In this document: positions 13,801 through 26,863 of the stretch, one piece after another | Numbering within the stretch: the first letter of the stretch is position 1 | Layout: the number at the start of each line of letters is the position of its first letter | NCBI RefSeq assembly: GCF_021134715.1 | Contig: NC_060018.1 | Span: 3,427,501 to 3,491,500, forward strand | Direction of reading: 5' to 3' | Origin: Daphnia pulex | Lineage: Eukaryota > Arthropoda > Branchiopoda > Diplostraca > Daphniidae | DNA: 64,000 nt | Program-made: the position numbers and the translations under genes | Notes under the pieces: model-generated | Database searches by the model: none | Told to the model about the DNA's origin: nothing | The model's input: the letters and a program-made list of their open reading frames with translations, nothing else

Positions 13801-16800
13801 TTACTTAAAAGTATTGTAGTTCCCAGGGAATATAAGAATCAGCTTGTTATTCAACAACAACATAATCATTACAAAATAGCCTATTATCATCTCAAGGAAG
13901 CAAAATGTCAAAGAAATACGCGGAAGAATTGATATGGTAAGTAGGTCTGTCCGAGAAAGATGAGAAAACCCTTCAAGAGATGAAAGTTAAACCAACCGAG
14001 TAAACAATAAGGGAAAAAGCCAACAAACAAAAGAACAGCAGCGCCTTTGAAATAGAATTTAAAAAAAATAAATAAGAGAATCGATCGCGGGACACGGTTG
14101 CAATCTTTTTCAAATGAAAATGTGGACGAATTCTGGACCTTATCGTGAGCGCCAGGGTAGCTCAAAAAGAGGGTTTGGAATCGTGCTAGACAGAATGATC
14201 CAATACGTCATGTCAGGGAGAAGGTGGTTAGAGAAACAGGGTTCAATTTCGATGCGAGGGTGATGACGGGGCTGGGCTATTGCAGCGACAACAATCAAGG
14301 TTTTCTCCCCTTTCTTTACGTACACATGTACAAGTTATACCTAAAGTATTTCTTTTTTCTCTATTCTACTCTCTCATCTTATCCATCCTTCGCTTCCCCT
14401 TTGTGTTGCACAACCAAGTAATAGGAGACACTACATGGACGGATAGATCCCGATGGTGGACGACTCACGATCAATGGCTCAAGAGGCCCCCTCCCTCCTA
14501 TATAATAACGAATGAGAAAGGGAGAGAGGAAAAGATGGCTGGAGGGTCCCACACTGGTCACCAAGGAGAGCTTACTAGAGTGTATATACACAACCGCCTT
14601 TTTCGGGTTTGCTATTTGTCTTCGACCTTCGTTATCTTTCCTTCGGTGCCCCGTGACGTCATGGGACTAAACCAAGCTAATAAAGCACACGGGAAACCAA
14701 AATAAACGAGACAGAAACAAACGAGAGAATTCCCGTTCGAGAGAAGTGTGAAAAGACTTTCAACAACGTGGCACTGGGGCTAAAGAGCCGGGGAGTTTTG
14801 TTTGGGAAATCTTGCAGCCCTTTCGTTTAGACCACAATTTTAAAATTAGAACGCGGTCCGAACGAAGACTAACAGAAAGCTTAGATTAGAGTGCGGAGAG
14901 GACCTTGAGGTCCGCCACTCTTTTCTTTTTCTAGAACTTTGTTTTCCACCAGAAAATAAAGTATAAGAGAAAGAGAGGTTCAAGAAAACACTGGGATTAA
15001 CATAAGCAATATCGCAAGGCGGCCAAATCCCTAAAAGAAGGAGGGAAATAGCCCAGCCCAGTGTCTAGTACCAGACCTTTTTGACAGGCGACCGTCGGTT
15101 GTTAGGGGGCGGTCAAATTCAAAATAAAAATAAACAAAGAAAAGAAAATTGGGGAGGACCAAAATGGGGCAGTAAAAAACTGAGAAGGAAACATAAGACG
15201 AAGCACCCCAGAAAGAAAAATCCGCATAGTTTCCCTCGGGAGAGATTGAACGGACCAATCGTAAGAGAAAAGGAAATGAGTTCAATTTGACCTCTGGTTT
15301 GTTATTTCGTCCTCGTCCCGGTTGAGCTGGACACAAGAATTGGCCATGCATACTAGAAATCCCCCCATCTTCTTGTTCTCCGTTTCATTGGCAATGTCTT
15401 GCCATCGTCCGGCAACGATGGCGACCACCAGATGCATGAATAAATTACCGCACATATTCATCCTGATAGAAAATTAATTACGTCACATAATGGATCGCGT
15501 CGAGCACATCTACCCCTATATTATTGTTTGTCCTTGGAGCGTAGTCAACCTACGCAAGTTTATCCTTGGCCATTATACACCTTATGTAATGTCCTAATCA
15601 CTCATCGCTCCCTTTGTGCACTCCGCCTCGGATGTTATGCATATCCGAATTACCCGACTGACCGCCAGGACAAATTTTAACCCTCCCGTGCTGCAGCAGT
15701 TACATCGGACATCAAATTGAAAACCACAAAAACTCTAGGGATTTATAAAACTTTAGGACGGAAATATCAAATGTGGGCGGAGTGGGTATGTGACGCGCGC
15801 ATAACACGAATCCATAATGTAAAAAATTCATTCCCGGGAATGTTTTTAACTTTGTAAGAGCGGGGGGACATATCGTAGCCGGACTAGACGAATCGCATGT
15901 ACAATACTACTTGTCCATCAACCCAATCTCTCTTTTCCGCTATGTCTGCCGGCCTCTTTTTTTTCCCCTACATCTCGAATGCATTTCTGCGTAGAGCGCT
16001 AAGCTATGGGGATAATATCGGCTTCCGCACTCTACTGTTACTACTTTTGGGATCCTTTTATTCTGCTTTTACTCTGTGTAAGTGCAGCGTGTGTCTATAT
16101 ATGCATGTTTCGTCTTTCTTTTCACTTCCTTCCGTCTTTGCCCTATCTCCCCATTTTACTCCTACTTCCGCTTCTTTCTTGGCGAGTCTAGACCCTTCTT
16201 CTAGTTTACGGCGTCTGGCTATTACGATCTGACCGAATACGTTAAGTCTGAACAGCGTTTACGCCACAAGTTACACGATACAGTGAAGCATATGATATTG
16301 CGTTTGTCTCTGAATTTGCGTATACACATGTTTAGACAAGCAAGTGTGACAAGCGAAACATTTGGATTGCCATCGTCGCCCCCATTTTGTTTGCTCTTCT
16401 TTCCCACTGGTAACGACTGGGCGAGTCCCGCCTACCCAAATGAAAGTGGGGCGGAGAATGGGAAAACTATACCGAGAGAAAAATGAAAACAGTACTGTCG
16501 ACGACAAGAAGGAAAGACCAAACTTCTAGTTAATTATTTCGGTTATCAATTGAGCTGCGCTTTTAAAAAGACCCTTTGCCCAATCGACACTTGGCAAAGA
16601 GAAAACGTTCCTTTTAGTGCAATGAAACGTGAAAAGTCAAATGGCGGAAAAGATAAGGAAAAACAATTTACAACTTCCTTCTAGTAAAAATGGATCACTT
16701 GGCTAGCAAAAGGCGATCTGCTGGCATACAATTGACAGGGCTCAAACGAGAACCAAGTCACATGGAAATAAAACGATTGGACGTTGATAAAGCAACAATC

Positions 16801-19684
16801 AGAGAATCAAATGGGAAGCCGTTAAACTATTCATTAAAAATGAGTCGCCCACGTGGAAAGAATAGATCGTCCACATTCAGAGCGAATACCACGACAAATA
16901 AATCGAGAGAAAGAATTACGGTACCAGGTTTTGTGGATGTCCCAGGATCTATTTAAGAGTTGCTAAACCAGAAGAGAAGAATGGCCGCGTACCTCGATGA
17001 AGTTGACTGCTACATTTCGCGAGACGATTCAGCACACACCTAACCAAGTGATATTGGCACTGGAGCCAAAACACCTTTTCGACAGAACAAAAGAAACAAA
17101 CTGCCAATCGACTAACCAAATCCAACAGTTTCTCGAGCGGAGGATAGGTAAGGAAAAGAGCAGCGTTGTCAAGTTTGCACCTTCTCTTCAAGGTTTCAAG
17201 TAAAGACAATTTCCCATTTGTCCTTGGTTTTTCAGAAGAAATTACATCATCAATTTAGGAAGAGAGAGAAAGGAATATATATCCTTCAATTTTGGTCTTC
17301 TGAGAATCGCAGATCAAACGGTAAAAGTGTGATTGAATTTACAGCAGACGAAACCCAGAATCAATCCAACTAGTGGGTTTCCTCGTGTTTTCCCTTTTCG
17401 GGTAGTCTTTCATGCCAATCTAACCGTTGTCTTCTTTTTCCTCTATTCTCTAGTGTGCACTCACAGAGTCAAAGGGCCAGAAAGAAAACAACATTTTTTG
17501 TTATTTGGAAGGCTTCAATCAACGACTGAAGATTGAAAATGCCGAAAAAAACAAGCAGGCGGCAACTGAGGGGAACAAGACACATGTGGGCTATAAAGGC
17601 CATTAGGTAGACATAGAAACCGCTCAAGCTTAGATTTCGATCAAATGTCTGTCCAACTCACCAAACACACAACATAACAGGAAATGTGACCATAGAATTT
17701 TTTCAGGAATCTTATTCAAAATTTAAAATACACCATCCTACTATACCGGCTCCTACTATCGCCTTAAGTATCTTTATGTAATGAAGAGTTGCCCAGAGCA
17801 ACGAGACAAACACACTCGGCGAAGAATCGAACAAACCAAAGCAACGTTCATATTACTATATAACATACACACAGTTGCGCGTATCACACACGTCCATCTA
17901 ATGTTATGGTCGACTAGACTGTATTCGGTTGCCCTATTTGCTCTGCTGGACACCGGACCGCATACAGCGCCTTAACAAACGCCGGGGAGAAGAATGATTC
18001 ATAATTCAAATCAAGTCTTGTCAAACATGATGGGTCCAGCAGTTCTATGCTTGGCGTAGTGAAATACTTATTCTCAACTTGTTAGCCTTGATCGTTGGCC
18101 CATTCAATTTGCTCGTTTATAACTGCCATCCAGTCAAGCAGAGACATTTAACTGTCCGCCCTTGGCAACTTAACCGCCCTTAACACTCATCAGGTGAAAT
18201 TTTCTAGAATAAATGAGACCGCGGGACTGCCAAAGGATTCCTTCAATTTCTCTCTGTCTTCATTTTGTCTTCACCCAATTTCCTCCCCATTCCGACCATG
18301 TTCTTCTCCATCATCATTTCGTTCCATCTCCATCCGTCTGTCGTCTGGACGCCGGTGAATGAACGCCGGGAACCCAACTCGCCTTCTCTCTCGCTGTCTA
18401 CGAACTCCCAACCACTACTTCAATCCCAATTTCTCAACGTCAGTAACAGCATTTCGTTCCGTCTGTCTATTTTGATCTCTCACGTCTTATCTCATCTTGT
18501 CTCTTTGCTCGTTCCTATCCAAAACAGAGTCAGTGTGGAAACGTAGTACTAGTATAGAGTTTGTACAATACGTAAACGTTCATCCGTTTGCCTGGTCGTC
18601 GGGAAACTGTTGGCTCCCGGTATCCGATTGTTTGTTTTGACAGATGCGGCCAAAGGCGCGGGCAGCCAATCGCGTTCACAGGGTCTGTGGCACGAGGCAA
18701 AGGAAGAAGAAAGAAAAAAAAACAGAAACCCGAAACAACAAAAGTGTAAAAAAAGGCGTAGGAGGGCAGTATATATAGAGAAAAGAAGAGTCACAACATC
18801 CTTAAAGAGCTGATAGGAGTGGATTTTACGTAAACAGGGGAGACCCGGACGCGGAATCCGCCGGGGGGACTGAATCCGGCGTTGGGAATCAGGAGGCGAG
18901 AAATTAGCTACGCATTTTGTTTTGACGTTGTTATGGCGACAAATAAACAATATGAAAAAGCCAAAAGTCTCACAGACGTCGACGACACAGGGGGCAGAAA
19001 AGAGGATGAATTTATAACTTGGGAAAAGTTGCAGTCAACATCGCATATTGCTTGCAACTCTCTCAACAGAGCGGGCGGGAAACTTCCGCCAGAATGAAAC
19101 GAAAACTTTTCGCTTCTCCAGATCCCACTGGAGGGGGTGCACGTATATATATAGAAGCTCTTGTAATCAACGAAGCAGACAGACAGAAAAACTACCATCA
19201 GGGCACACACACATTTCCTTATTTCCCATTCGCAAACATGGGGGCTCACTTCAGTTGTCTGGTACGGAAAAACAAAAAAAAAAAATTTTTTTCGTTAGAC
19301 TTTGGGGGAAGCGGATCTTTCTTAACAGGATTGCAGAAATAACCCCATCAAACAACATGAGACTCGTCTCCTGTAGATGTCGCTTCGTTTCGCTCGTTTC
19401 CATGTGCGGAGCCAAAAACAGGAGACTTATAGCAACTCCTCTTTCTCACTGACACTCGACTCTATCACCAACGATATCACATGGCATTCATAAAAATCAC
19501 AGACGCAAAGCGACGAAACAACAAGGGAGACATTTCTTGATTCCTTTGTTCGTTGCGAAGATAAAAACGAATAAATCAGCTCCTAGGATCAGACTCATTC
19601 TTTTATTTTTGGGTGGGTTTTTTCATACGCAAAAATAAGAATACATTCGAGAAAGATGCAAGTTGAGTCGGAATTGTGGCGAAG

Positions 19685-19703
19685 GAGAGAGAGAGAGAGA
19701 GAG
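19685..19703 (+). repeat. (GA)n microsatellite
   Basis: About nine GA units inside a longer purine tract. Confidence 0.85.
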
Positions 19704-20146
19704 TGAAGGAAGGGGCTGTTTGTCTTGTTCACTTTATACTGCCCCTTGGCACTCTCACGGCGGGAGTCACGACCGGCAGCGATCTTATTTACAGCCCGGA
19801 TATCGTGATTTAGGATCGATTTGACAAGCAATGCGACCTATTGCCCATCGATCTTGTTTGACGTTTCGCCTGGTGTTGTCCCGAAATAAAATAAATCCAT
19901 TCGTCGTGATCGGGCAGCAATACGGTGGATGCTCGTGTTCCAGACTTCAAAAGACGGAGTATTTTTTTTTTATTATTATCGAAATCCAAGCGATTGAATA
20001 TGTCAAAAAGTTGGGAACTACTTTCGTAATCAAAAAGGGGTGGAGAGGGAGAGAGACTAGAAAAACAAACATGTCAAGGTAAACAGACGACACACACCCA
20101 AAAAGAGAGAAGAAGAGAAAAGAATAAAAAGACGGTGGAGAAAGCG

Positions 20147-20167
20147 GAGAGAGAGAGAGAGAGAGAG
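20147..20167 (+). repeat. (GA)n microsatellite
   Basis: About ten GA units at the end of a polypurine segment that starts near 20096. Confidence 0.85.
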
Positions 20168-20650
20168 GATAAAACCGACTTTGGGGTTGGTGGGGGGTCT
20201 TATATCGACTGCGTCTCAAAGGGATAAAAATGGATAGAAGCCCAGCGTCGAGATGAAGTTCTTCATCAACTCACCACCAACCCAGCATGCACCACAGTAG
20301 ACAATGTGAGCGGAATAAAAAAAAAAACGTTCACGCTAGACTTTGCCCCCCTTTCACGGTCCCAATGGAGGGACTTGATATCCTCGACGGTCGACTTCAT
20401 GACAAAACCCCGGGCTCAAAGACACACCACGCACAACGTCGTGCAAAAAGGAAACTATTGCCACCGGCTGACTGGTGGTAACAAGACAATCTGTTTTCTT
20501 AATAATGAAACGGAAAAAAAGGACAATTTAACATACGACATACAGTTGAGGGCGGAAAAGAATTGGCGACATGGTAGACAAACTTAACTCGTGTGCGGTG
20601 ACAGGGCCCAAGAGTCGTGAGGATTATTCGGTTCAAGTGCCGAGCAAGCA

Positions 20651-20701
20651 ACTACTACCAAGTTGCACAACATTGTAGTAGTGCACTACCAACTGGTAGT
20701 G
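20651..20701. repeat. Cluster of nested inverted repeats
   Basis: ACTACTAC (20651-20658) pairs with GTAGTAGT (20675-20682). Inside that loop GTTG and CAAC form a second small stem. Immediately after, CACTACCA (20684-20691) pairs with TGGTAGTG (20694-20701) across a 2-base gap. All stems are perfect. Two adjacent hairpins or a cruciform could form. No coding frame or terminator-like T run accompanies them. Confidence 0.75.
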
Positions 20702-20917
20702 TGTATAGCGTGGACGACAGTCTGAAAGATGTCAACCTTAAAATGTAGTCGGGTAACTTTTTGAGTTTGTACCTTGTCTCCTGGCGGTTTCAAAAAGTTC
20801 CCGATCGAAAGGTAAACAGAAACCTTTTATCGTGAGCGACCGACTTTGCTGGATCGTTATTCATCGGTCGTTATGGATGTTAGACACACGGATGCAAAAG
20901 AAAGTTCTTTTTTTTTT

Positions 20918-20929
20918 GGGGGGGGGGGG
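20918..20929 (+). repeat. G homopolymer (12) after T run
   Basis: Ten T run straight into 12 G, a sharp strand-composition switch. Confidence 0.9.
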
Positions 20930-21593
20930 TCTTCTTCCACCAATCAAAAAGCTGACTCGATCAACAACTGACCCAACCACGCCCAATTGTCTCCCGTCAA
21001 CGATGGACGAAGAAGAGCTACTACTCACCCGACAATCCCTTTGCATTCCCATGATGCAGCTATAGCTACTATATCTCTCTCCCGTCTTCTCCGTCTGCCT
21101 CTAGAGTCCTGTACACATTTCCTATACTGTTTTGGAACACGTATAAATACATGTGACATGTTCATACGACTTGCACTGCATCGCATGCAATCAACTTAGC
21201 ATGCGATCGGTCGGCAACAGACAGCACAATGTGCGATCGGTTTTTCAGTAGCGCACGCACTGGCGGCAGTCGAATTACTACTACTCCGCCATCTCGAGCA
21301 GACGGGAATAAAGCTGCTTCCCCCCGCAAATGCAATAACGACCCTTTAATAGGGAGAGAAGTAAAAATCCCCTTCGACAATTTTCTCCGCTCATCGGCAT
21401 TGTGTATGGAGTCTTTACATTGTGCACCGTGCAGACGTGCCGAGAGAAATGAATAGAGCGTGAAGTGTGTGCGAGCCCATTCTGCATAAGAAATAACGAA
21501 CGCCCCCCGTTTAATTGGGCTTATCGATTACCGTCACCGACAGTCCCGGCCAAGACACCTCGTTCCTGCATTAGTGATGACGTTAGCTGGAAG

Positions 21594-21618
21594 GTGTGTG
21601 AGTGTGTGTGTGTGTGTG
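21594..21618 (+). repeat. (GT)n microsatellite
   Basis: GT array with one interrupting A. Confidence 0.85.
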
Positions 21619-22085
21619 AGCACTGCATACCGCGGCAGATGGGCGGTCACCGACACTCAACGCAGTTGTCAGCACATCATTCGTCATTAGCGTCTGATAA
21701 CAAGTTAGGTTTCTCCATCTACTCGCCTGTCCGTTTACGTTCCGCACGGACATGATACAAGAAGCTCCGAAAGACAAGGCCAAAACGGACAGGAAACTTT
21801 TTGTTTCGTCTTTATCTGACCAGATAAAACTGGCAGACGCCCATCATCAGCGCTATATGTACTCCCAGCCAAGATAAAACAGAAAGTTTCGAGTTACCAT
21901 CAGAGAGAAAATTTGATGAAATCATCGCTTAAGTCACTCAGGGCTCTATACGGCTCCCCTAGCGTCGGAGCATACGAATCGGGATTCCTTTTCTCACGTC
22001 CTTTAGTTTGGTTATCTCCTTGGCACTCCTGAATAGCAACTCGAACTCTTAAGAGTCCGTCTCTTGATCAACGAGTCCCAAAAGG

Positions 22086-22210
22086 GTTTTAGTCTTTGAG
22101 AGGCAAAGAGAAACGGTCCAATGAAAGGAGAAAAGAAAAAGGCGGAAATGCAATAAGCGAAAGAGAAGAGCGTGAGAAAGAAGAAGGGAAAAAAAAAGAA
22201 AAAAAAATGG
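22086..22210 (+). repeat. Polypurine tract
   Basis: Over about 120 bases the plus strand is almost entirely A and G, with only scattered pyrimidines, and ends in two A runs. Mirror-like polypurine sequence of this kind can adopt triplex structure. No gene is visible in it. Confidence 0.6.
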
Positions 22211-22398
22211 CGAGATTTGAATCATCTAGCGTCGAACGCGTAGTGACAAAGGGGGATCTTACAAAGAACTAAAGGGAATAAGTCAATTCAAAATTGTTGG
22301 GTACATTCTCTAAGCCAAAGGCGCAGGAAGAAAGAGGAAATAAAATTCAAGATCCAAGGGCGAAAATACAATAAATAAGTGAGAGTGAAAGAGAATGA

Positions 22399-22411
22399 GG
22401 GGGGGGGGGGG
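22399..22411 (+). repeat. G homopolymer (13)
   Basis: Run of 13 G after a GA-rich segment. Confidence 0.9.
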
Positions 22412-23940
22412 TTATACTATACGCCCAGTGAGCGGATGAACGTCTGCAAAATGATAAAAGGCGGGTGAGACAAGATCCGGTTAGATTAATGAGAACCTTC
22501 GGATGAGCGTCATCAGGGACAAAACATATAAAGAAAAAAAGAAGAAGAAGAATAAAGCGACGGGCTATGGAAACGTAACGAGAATAGCGACACCGTCGTC
22601 TTCTATTTTTCTTTTCGCTTGTTTTTCTATACGCTTTCGCAGTTCCGTGACCAGCTATATCCAGCCTATTCCGGTCGCAAACAAAAACTATTTTCGGAGG
22701 GCGGAGAATCAACCAAACATACCACGACATCAAATAGAGATGAAATGAGCCAGCATTTCATTTAATGGGAAAAGAGAAAAAGAAAATCAGTCGAAACTCA
22801 TCATCGTGCGTAGATGTGCTCGACTCAAAAGTGTGCGAGCGCTAGAGAGAGAAAAACATCTCGAGGAGGAGACGAGAGCGATGGAGGAGGGTTCTTCTAC
22901 TAATGAACCATCAACGCGTCTGTCTTTAAGTTAAGTAATCTACAGACTGCTCGTCCAGCACGGAAATGTCCTCCAGGCCAACCAACGAAGAGCAGAAGAA
23001 GACATCAAGCAAGGAAGAAGAGAGCCGAGACAAGAGTCGCAAATGAGACGATAACAAAAACAAGCGGGGGCCACGTCTGTCCATCCGTCGGCGACTCATC
23101 AATAAAGAAAACATCTTAAGAGAAGAAACAAAAAGGAATGAAGATAGGAGGAACCCACTTCTTTCGTAGCTGAACGCGCAGGGCCAAGTGTTGCGTGTAC
23201 ACGGTTCCCCCTCTTCCCCCCTCAAGAGATGAAAAGAACTTTTTTTCCGGACCCAGAAAAAACTTTTTCTTCCTTATGGAATATAATAACTTACCCGTTT
23301 TCTTTTTCCTTTCTTAATCTCATTAGATTGTAAAGCCAAAAAAAAGAAAAACAGTTGCAGCCTCTGCAAAATTCAATCTCTCGCCCCGGCTTTCTACGTC
23401 GATAACGACCGACAAGAAACGCTTACGGAAGAGATATCCCGCCGCTCAGCTGTAACGGATTAAATTCAAAAAGGCATCCGAGAGAAGAGAAAAAAGAATG
23501 CAACATCAATAAAAGGCGGAAGCAGGGCGGAAGAAAGAGCAGTGTATAGGGAAGTCCCATAGACCAACCGATGCCGAAAACCGGATATGAACGTGATCAA
23601 CTAGATGACGACAGAGTCAACAACCGTCTAGAAATGAAATCAAAATGAAGAGACGGCATCGAAAGTTTCTAATAGAGCCACCGCGCGTTCGTCACGCTGA
23701 ATCGATCGCGTCATCTATTGATTGATGGCAAATAAACCGGGCTAAAAGGAGGAGAACCCTCCTGGGTGGGAGTGCAGCTAAATAGTAGGTAAAGGGCAAA
23801 GCAGACGGGAGGGCATGGTAGAAAATCAAAATAGGTAAAAGGGGAAACGAAATCGTGGCGCCTGTTCCACGTCGCTCCCTAGTTAAAACATAAATAAAGA
23901 CTCGTCGCATGGCAACGCTGCACTTAGCGATCCGTTCTCT

Positions 23941-23954
23941 CCCCCCCCCCCCCC
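23941..23954 (+). repeat. C homopolymer (14)
   Basis: Run of 14 C, the last of the long G/C runs. None of comparable length was seen to the right of it. Confidence 0.9.
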
Positions 23955-24217
23955 AGTTATAATCCCGACTAGTTAAACGAAATCACGACAAGAAAAACCC
24001 TTCTTGTTTTTTTTTCTTCTCCTTTCAAAATTGTAAGCAAATAATTCAGCGCACGCTGCCATTTTCGAAACGGAGAAAGCGAATGGCACGGATCAGATTC
24101 GATGGTTGACGGAATCGATCCGATTTAGATCTCCACGGCTCACGCAAACACGCTTCGTGAGAGTCAGACACACAAGTTGGAATAACGAGCGAAGGAGACA
24201 GAAAAGATCAGGCTTAC

Positions 24218-24540
24218 CGTCAGCATCCATAGTGACAGCAGCCGGAAGAGCCGAGTGAACCGTAAGAAGAATCCCAACGGTCCGAGCGTCGGTTGTGGCC
24301 GGGAGTTACGACGCCAAACGAAAATGCCTTGACGGGAGCGCACACGATAACACTGTTTTTTTTTTCTCTCTTTTCTTTTGTAGAATCGAGTTTCCCCTTG
24401 ACCACCAGGACAAGGATCAGCCAGCCGGATGAAGCGATATGAAATTGGTTGAGGGCAGCAGCAGCAGCAGTCAGTCCTTCTTAGTTTTGTCCCATCTTGA
24501 TTGAAAAATTGAAAAATATCGTGAGTGTATGCTATTTATA
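24218..24540 (-). promoter_or_regulatory. Candidate core promoter and first exon
   Basis: On the minus strand TATAAATAG (24540-24532) lies 30 bases upstream of TCAATTT, whose A at 24510 fits an arthropod initiator. Downstream comes a 5' leader with CTG repeats, a tiny upstream frame (ATG GGA CAA AAC TAA), then ATG GAT GCT GAC G at 24230-24218. That stretch is cut by a good splice donor (ACG then GTAAGCC). TATA-initiator spacing, leader, start codon and donor all agree, so a first coding exon with residues MDAD plus a split codon is plausible. The rest of the gene would lie to the left, possibly beyond a very large intron. No second exon was identified, so the gene cannot be named. Confidence 0.35.
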
Positions 24541-26863
24541 TTGTTATGTTTTTCGGGAGAGAGGTTTTAAATGAGAATCAAAATTGTTTATACAAAGGGA
24601 ATGGCGAAGTATCGAGTCGGAAAATAAAAGAGGACAATTTCAGAGGAGCTTTTGACGTGACGGCGGCCTCCTTCTAGCTGCGAGGTGTGCGATGCACTGA
24701 GAAGCCGACCGCCGGTAAGGCAACGTTATATTTACCCAGTCTTTGCTTTCAGCTGGTAGTGGTGGTGGTGTTATGGGGCCCCCGCTGCTCTGCCACCTCC
24801 TTTTCCTCCCTGCGCTGGCTGTTGCTGCTGCTGCCGTGGCGACGGCGCGTAGCGCACACGACGCTCCATTACTGTGCTCGCGCATCCGGTTCCAAACTTG
24901 CGTTTTTGTCACCACTCAATTTTCTTGCTTGTAACTTCAATTGTTCGATACATTCTGAATAAGTAAATGCCACGGTCAACAAAAAATTCGGCCCCTGGTC
25001 AATATCACATCTCCTATTAATCCTGAAATGAGGAGCACAGAGACCGTTCGGATCGTCACGAATCGTCCCACGTATACAAATGCGAGGACCAGACTGGATT
25101 TACCTCGTGAGTGAGCGATCGCTCGTGTGGAAGCAGCTGTGTGTGGTACTAGAGTGGGAAATGAACCGCTTCAATGGATTTCCGATTGTCCAGCCTGTTT
25201 GAAGAATAGAATATGTTACATTTCATTCAAGAACACAAGTCGATTTTCTAGGGGGCGGACTGTCAAGACACGTGAAATAAGCAAGTAATGGAGAATGTGC
25301 AATAATGGAATGAGACGTGAACGAAAGGAAAACTTGTCGTTGTAGGCGACTCACAAAGTGGGAACCAGTAGGAAGAAAACGACGCGTAATGGAGTGAAAA
25401 AATCCAGAGCTGAAAGAAAGGAGACACGAGCTATCGATTCACTTCTTCCTGTGACCTTTACCGTTAAGACAATGATGGGTATCCGTAGCAACGGACGATA
25501 TATTGTAACACTTTCGTGGTTTCCACTTGTCTACATATACGTACCCTACGTGGAGTCAACTTCACCATCTGCACAAGTTTTGGATTGTCCTCACAATTGC
25601 CTCCAGTCGTTATCGGATAATTCTTCAAGTTGCTGGACCTGGAATCCTGCATGCCCTTCTCCTACAACAGAAAACAAAAGAAGAGGAAACAAAATAAAAA
25701 TAAAGGTGACACAAATAAAAGATGTTTGGCCCAAAAAAAAGGGCAAGCTACTTCCAGGAAGAGAATTGGTACCTGTTTTTTTGTCTTGCACTTGTTTGAT
25801 TGTAAGCGTAGGACACCTGTTACGCGTATCGGAAGAAGAGCCTGGGGGGAGGAGGGGGTCTGGCAAGTGAAACTCGACTCCAATTTTATCCCAGACCAAT
25901 GTGCTGCTCCCGTCATCGATTTCTCGTCAAACTGTCCATTTGCTCTATTCATCTCGTAACACCACTCTCAACTCTCAGTCCCAAGAGCCTCCAGCAGAGA
26001 CTTCAATCTCATTTCACTCCAATGCTGGGCAGACAGAGAATGTGTGTGGGAGTGAGTAAAGTGAAGAGAAACGATTTAGCGTCGCCAACGAGACGGTGTC
26101 GTCTGTACTTCTCTCAGGAGATTGTTAAAAGTTTGTATGAGTCGGCGTCGAGATTCTTCAGTTGACTATGTTCGTCTCAGACCGAGGACCTAGAAAGTAC
26201 ATGGGCCGAGAGACGTCACGTTCGTCAACCGTGAACACACACGGGATGGAAAGGTTTCGGACAACTTTGCTGTCCGTCTAAATTGGTAAATAGACGAGGA
26301 ACAAGCAGCTCGAGCCAACTTGAACAATTTAATCGATAATTTTCACATGAACGGTAATACATTTTTTTATGCCGCTTCAGATTTTATGTAAAGCAGTGGC
26401 AAAAAAAAACTAACGGAAAAATAAACCTTCGTGTTGGTTTTAAAGAGTACATGGTATTTGATGACGGAAGAAGAGGAAGGGGCAAAAATAGGAGGGGTCG
26501 GGAAAGCATATGGGTTCTCGTTGCTATGACGACACTCGGTTGATTGGATGTGGTAGCGGATGGGAATTGGTGAGAGGGGAGGGTAAAAAAGACGGGAAGA
26601 AGCAGAAGGGAATGCACATCCCAAATCACGCAAGGCACACTAGTCCTTTACAACGAGAAAAAAAAAAAAGGAATATAGAGAATGTCGCGTAACGGAATTA
26701 TTTAACTTGGATAACGAAACGAAGATTCACACAGAATAGTTGGCTTCTCAAATAGCCATGGAAATGAATAAGAAGAGAACATTGACGACGAACGAGAGAC
26801 ACCATGATAAGAAAGCGCAGTGCAGCACCGTCTTTTTGGGATGATCAGTCGATCGGTGCTCCT
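24541..26863. other. Spacer between left gene-free region and SNX gene
   Basis: No supported gene. The segment contains a CTG/GTG-rich patch near 24.75-24.84 kb, a purine-rich stretch after 25.35 kb, and the 3' flank of the sorting nexin gene. Open frames here overlap on both strands and show no family resemblance. Confidence 0.5.

Larger units (their letters stand above)
9454..20640. other. Gene-free stretch
   Basis: No supported gene. Isolated TATA-like octamers occur (for example TATAAATA at 13327-13334) but lack a well-placed initiator. A consensus donor (ATATG then GTAAGT at 13937) follows an ATG at 13905 with an 11-codon open frame. This is expected by chance at least once in this much sequence, and no partner acceptor or exon was identified. 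Purine-rich tracts and dinucleotide arrays are frequent. Confidence 0.5.

Noticed and set aside
13394-13819. 141-codon open frame on the plus strand
   Set aside because: It starts with GTG, has low-complexity Lys/Asn/Gln-rich patches, and shows no domain or splice context.
13905-13936. ATG with an 11-codon frame ending at a strong GTAAGT donor on the plus strand
   Set aside because: Such a combination is expected by chance in a region this large; the TATA-like sequence before it lacks a well-placed initiator and no next exon was found.
2107-14661. Perfect CRE palindromes TGACGTCA at 2107-2114 and 14654-14661 (another at 55544-55551)
   Set aside because: About one is expected by chance in 64 kb; none is placed next to a supported promoter.
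25358-25870. 170-codon open frame on the plus strand, the longest in the left half
   Set aside because: It overlaps an equally open antisense frame, has basic low-complexity ends and no recognisable motif; it reads as an open stretch in purine-rich DNA.
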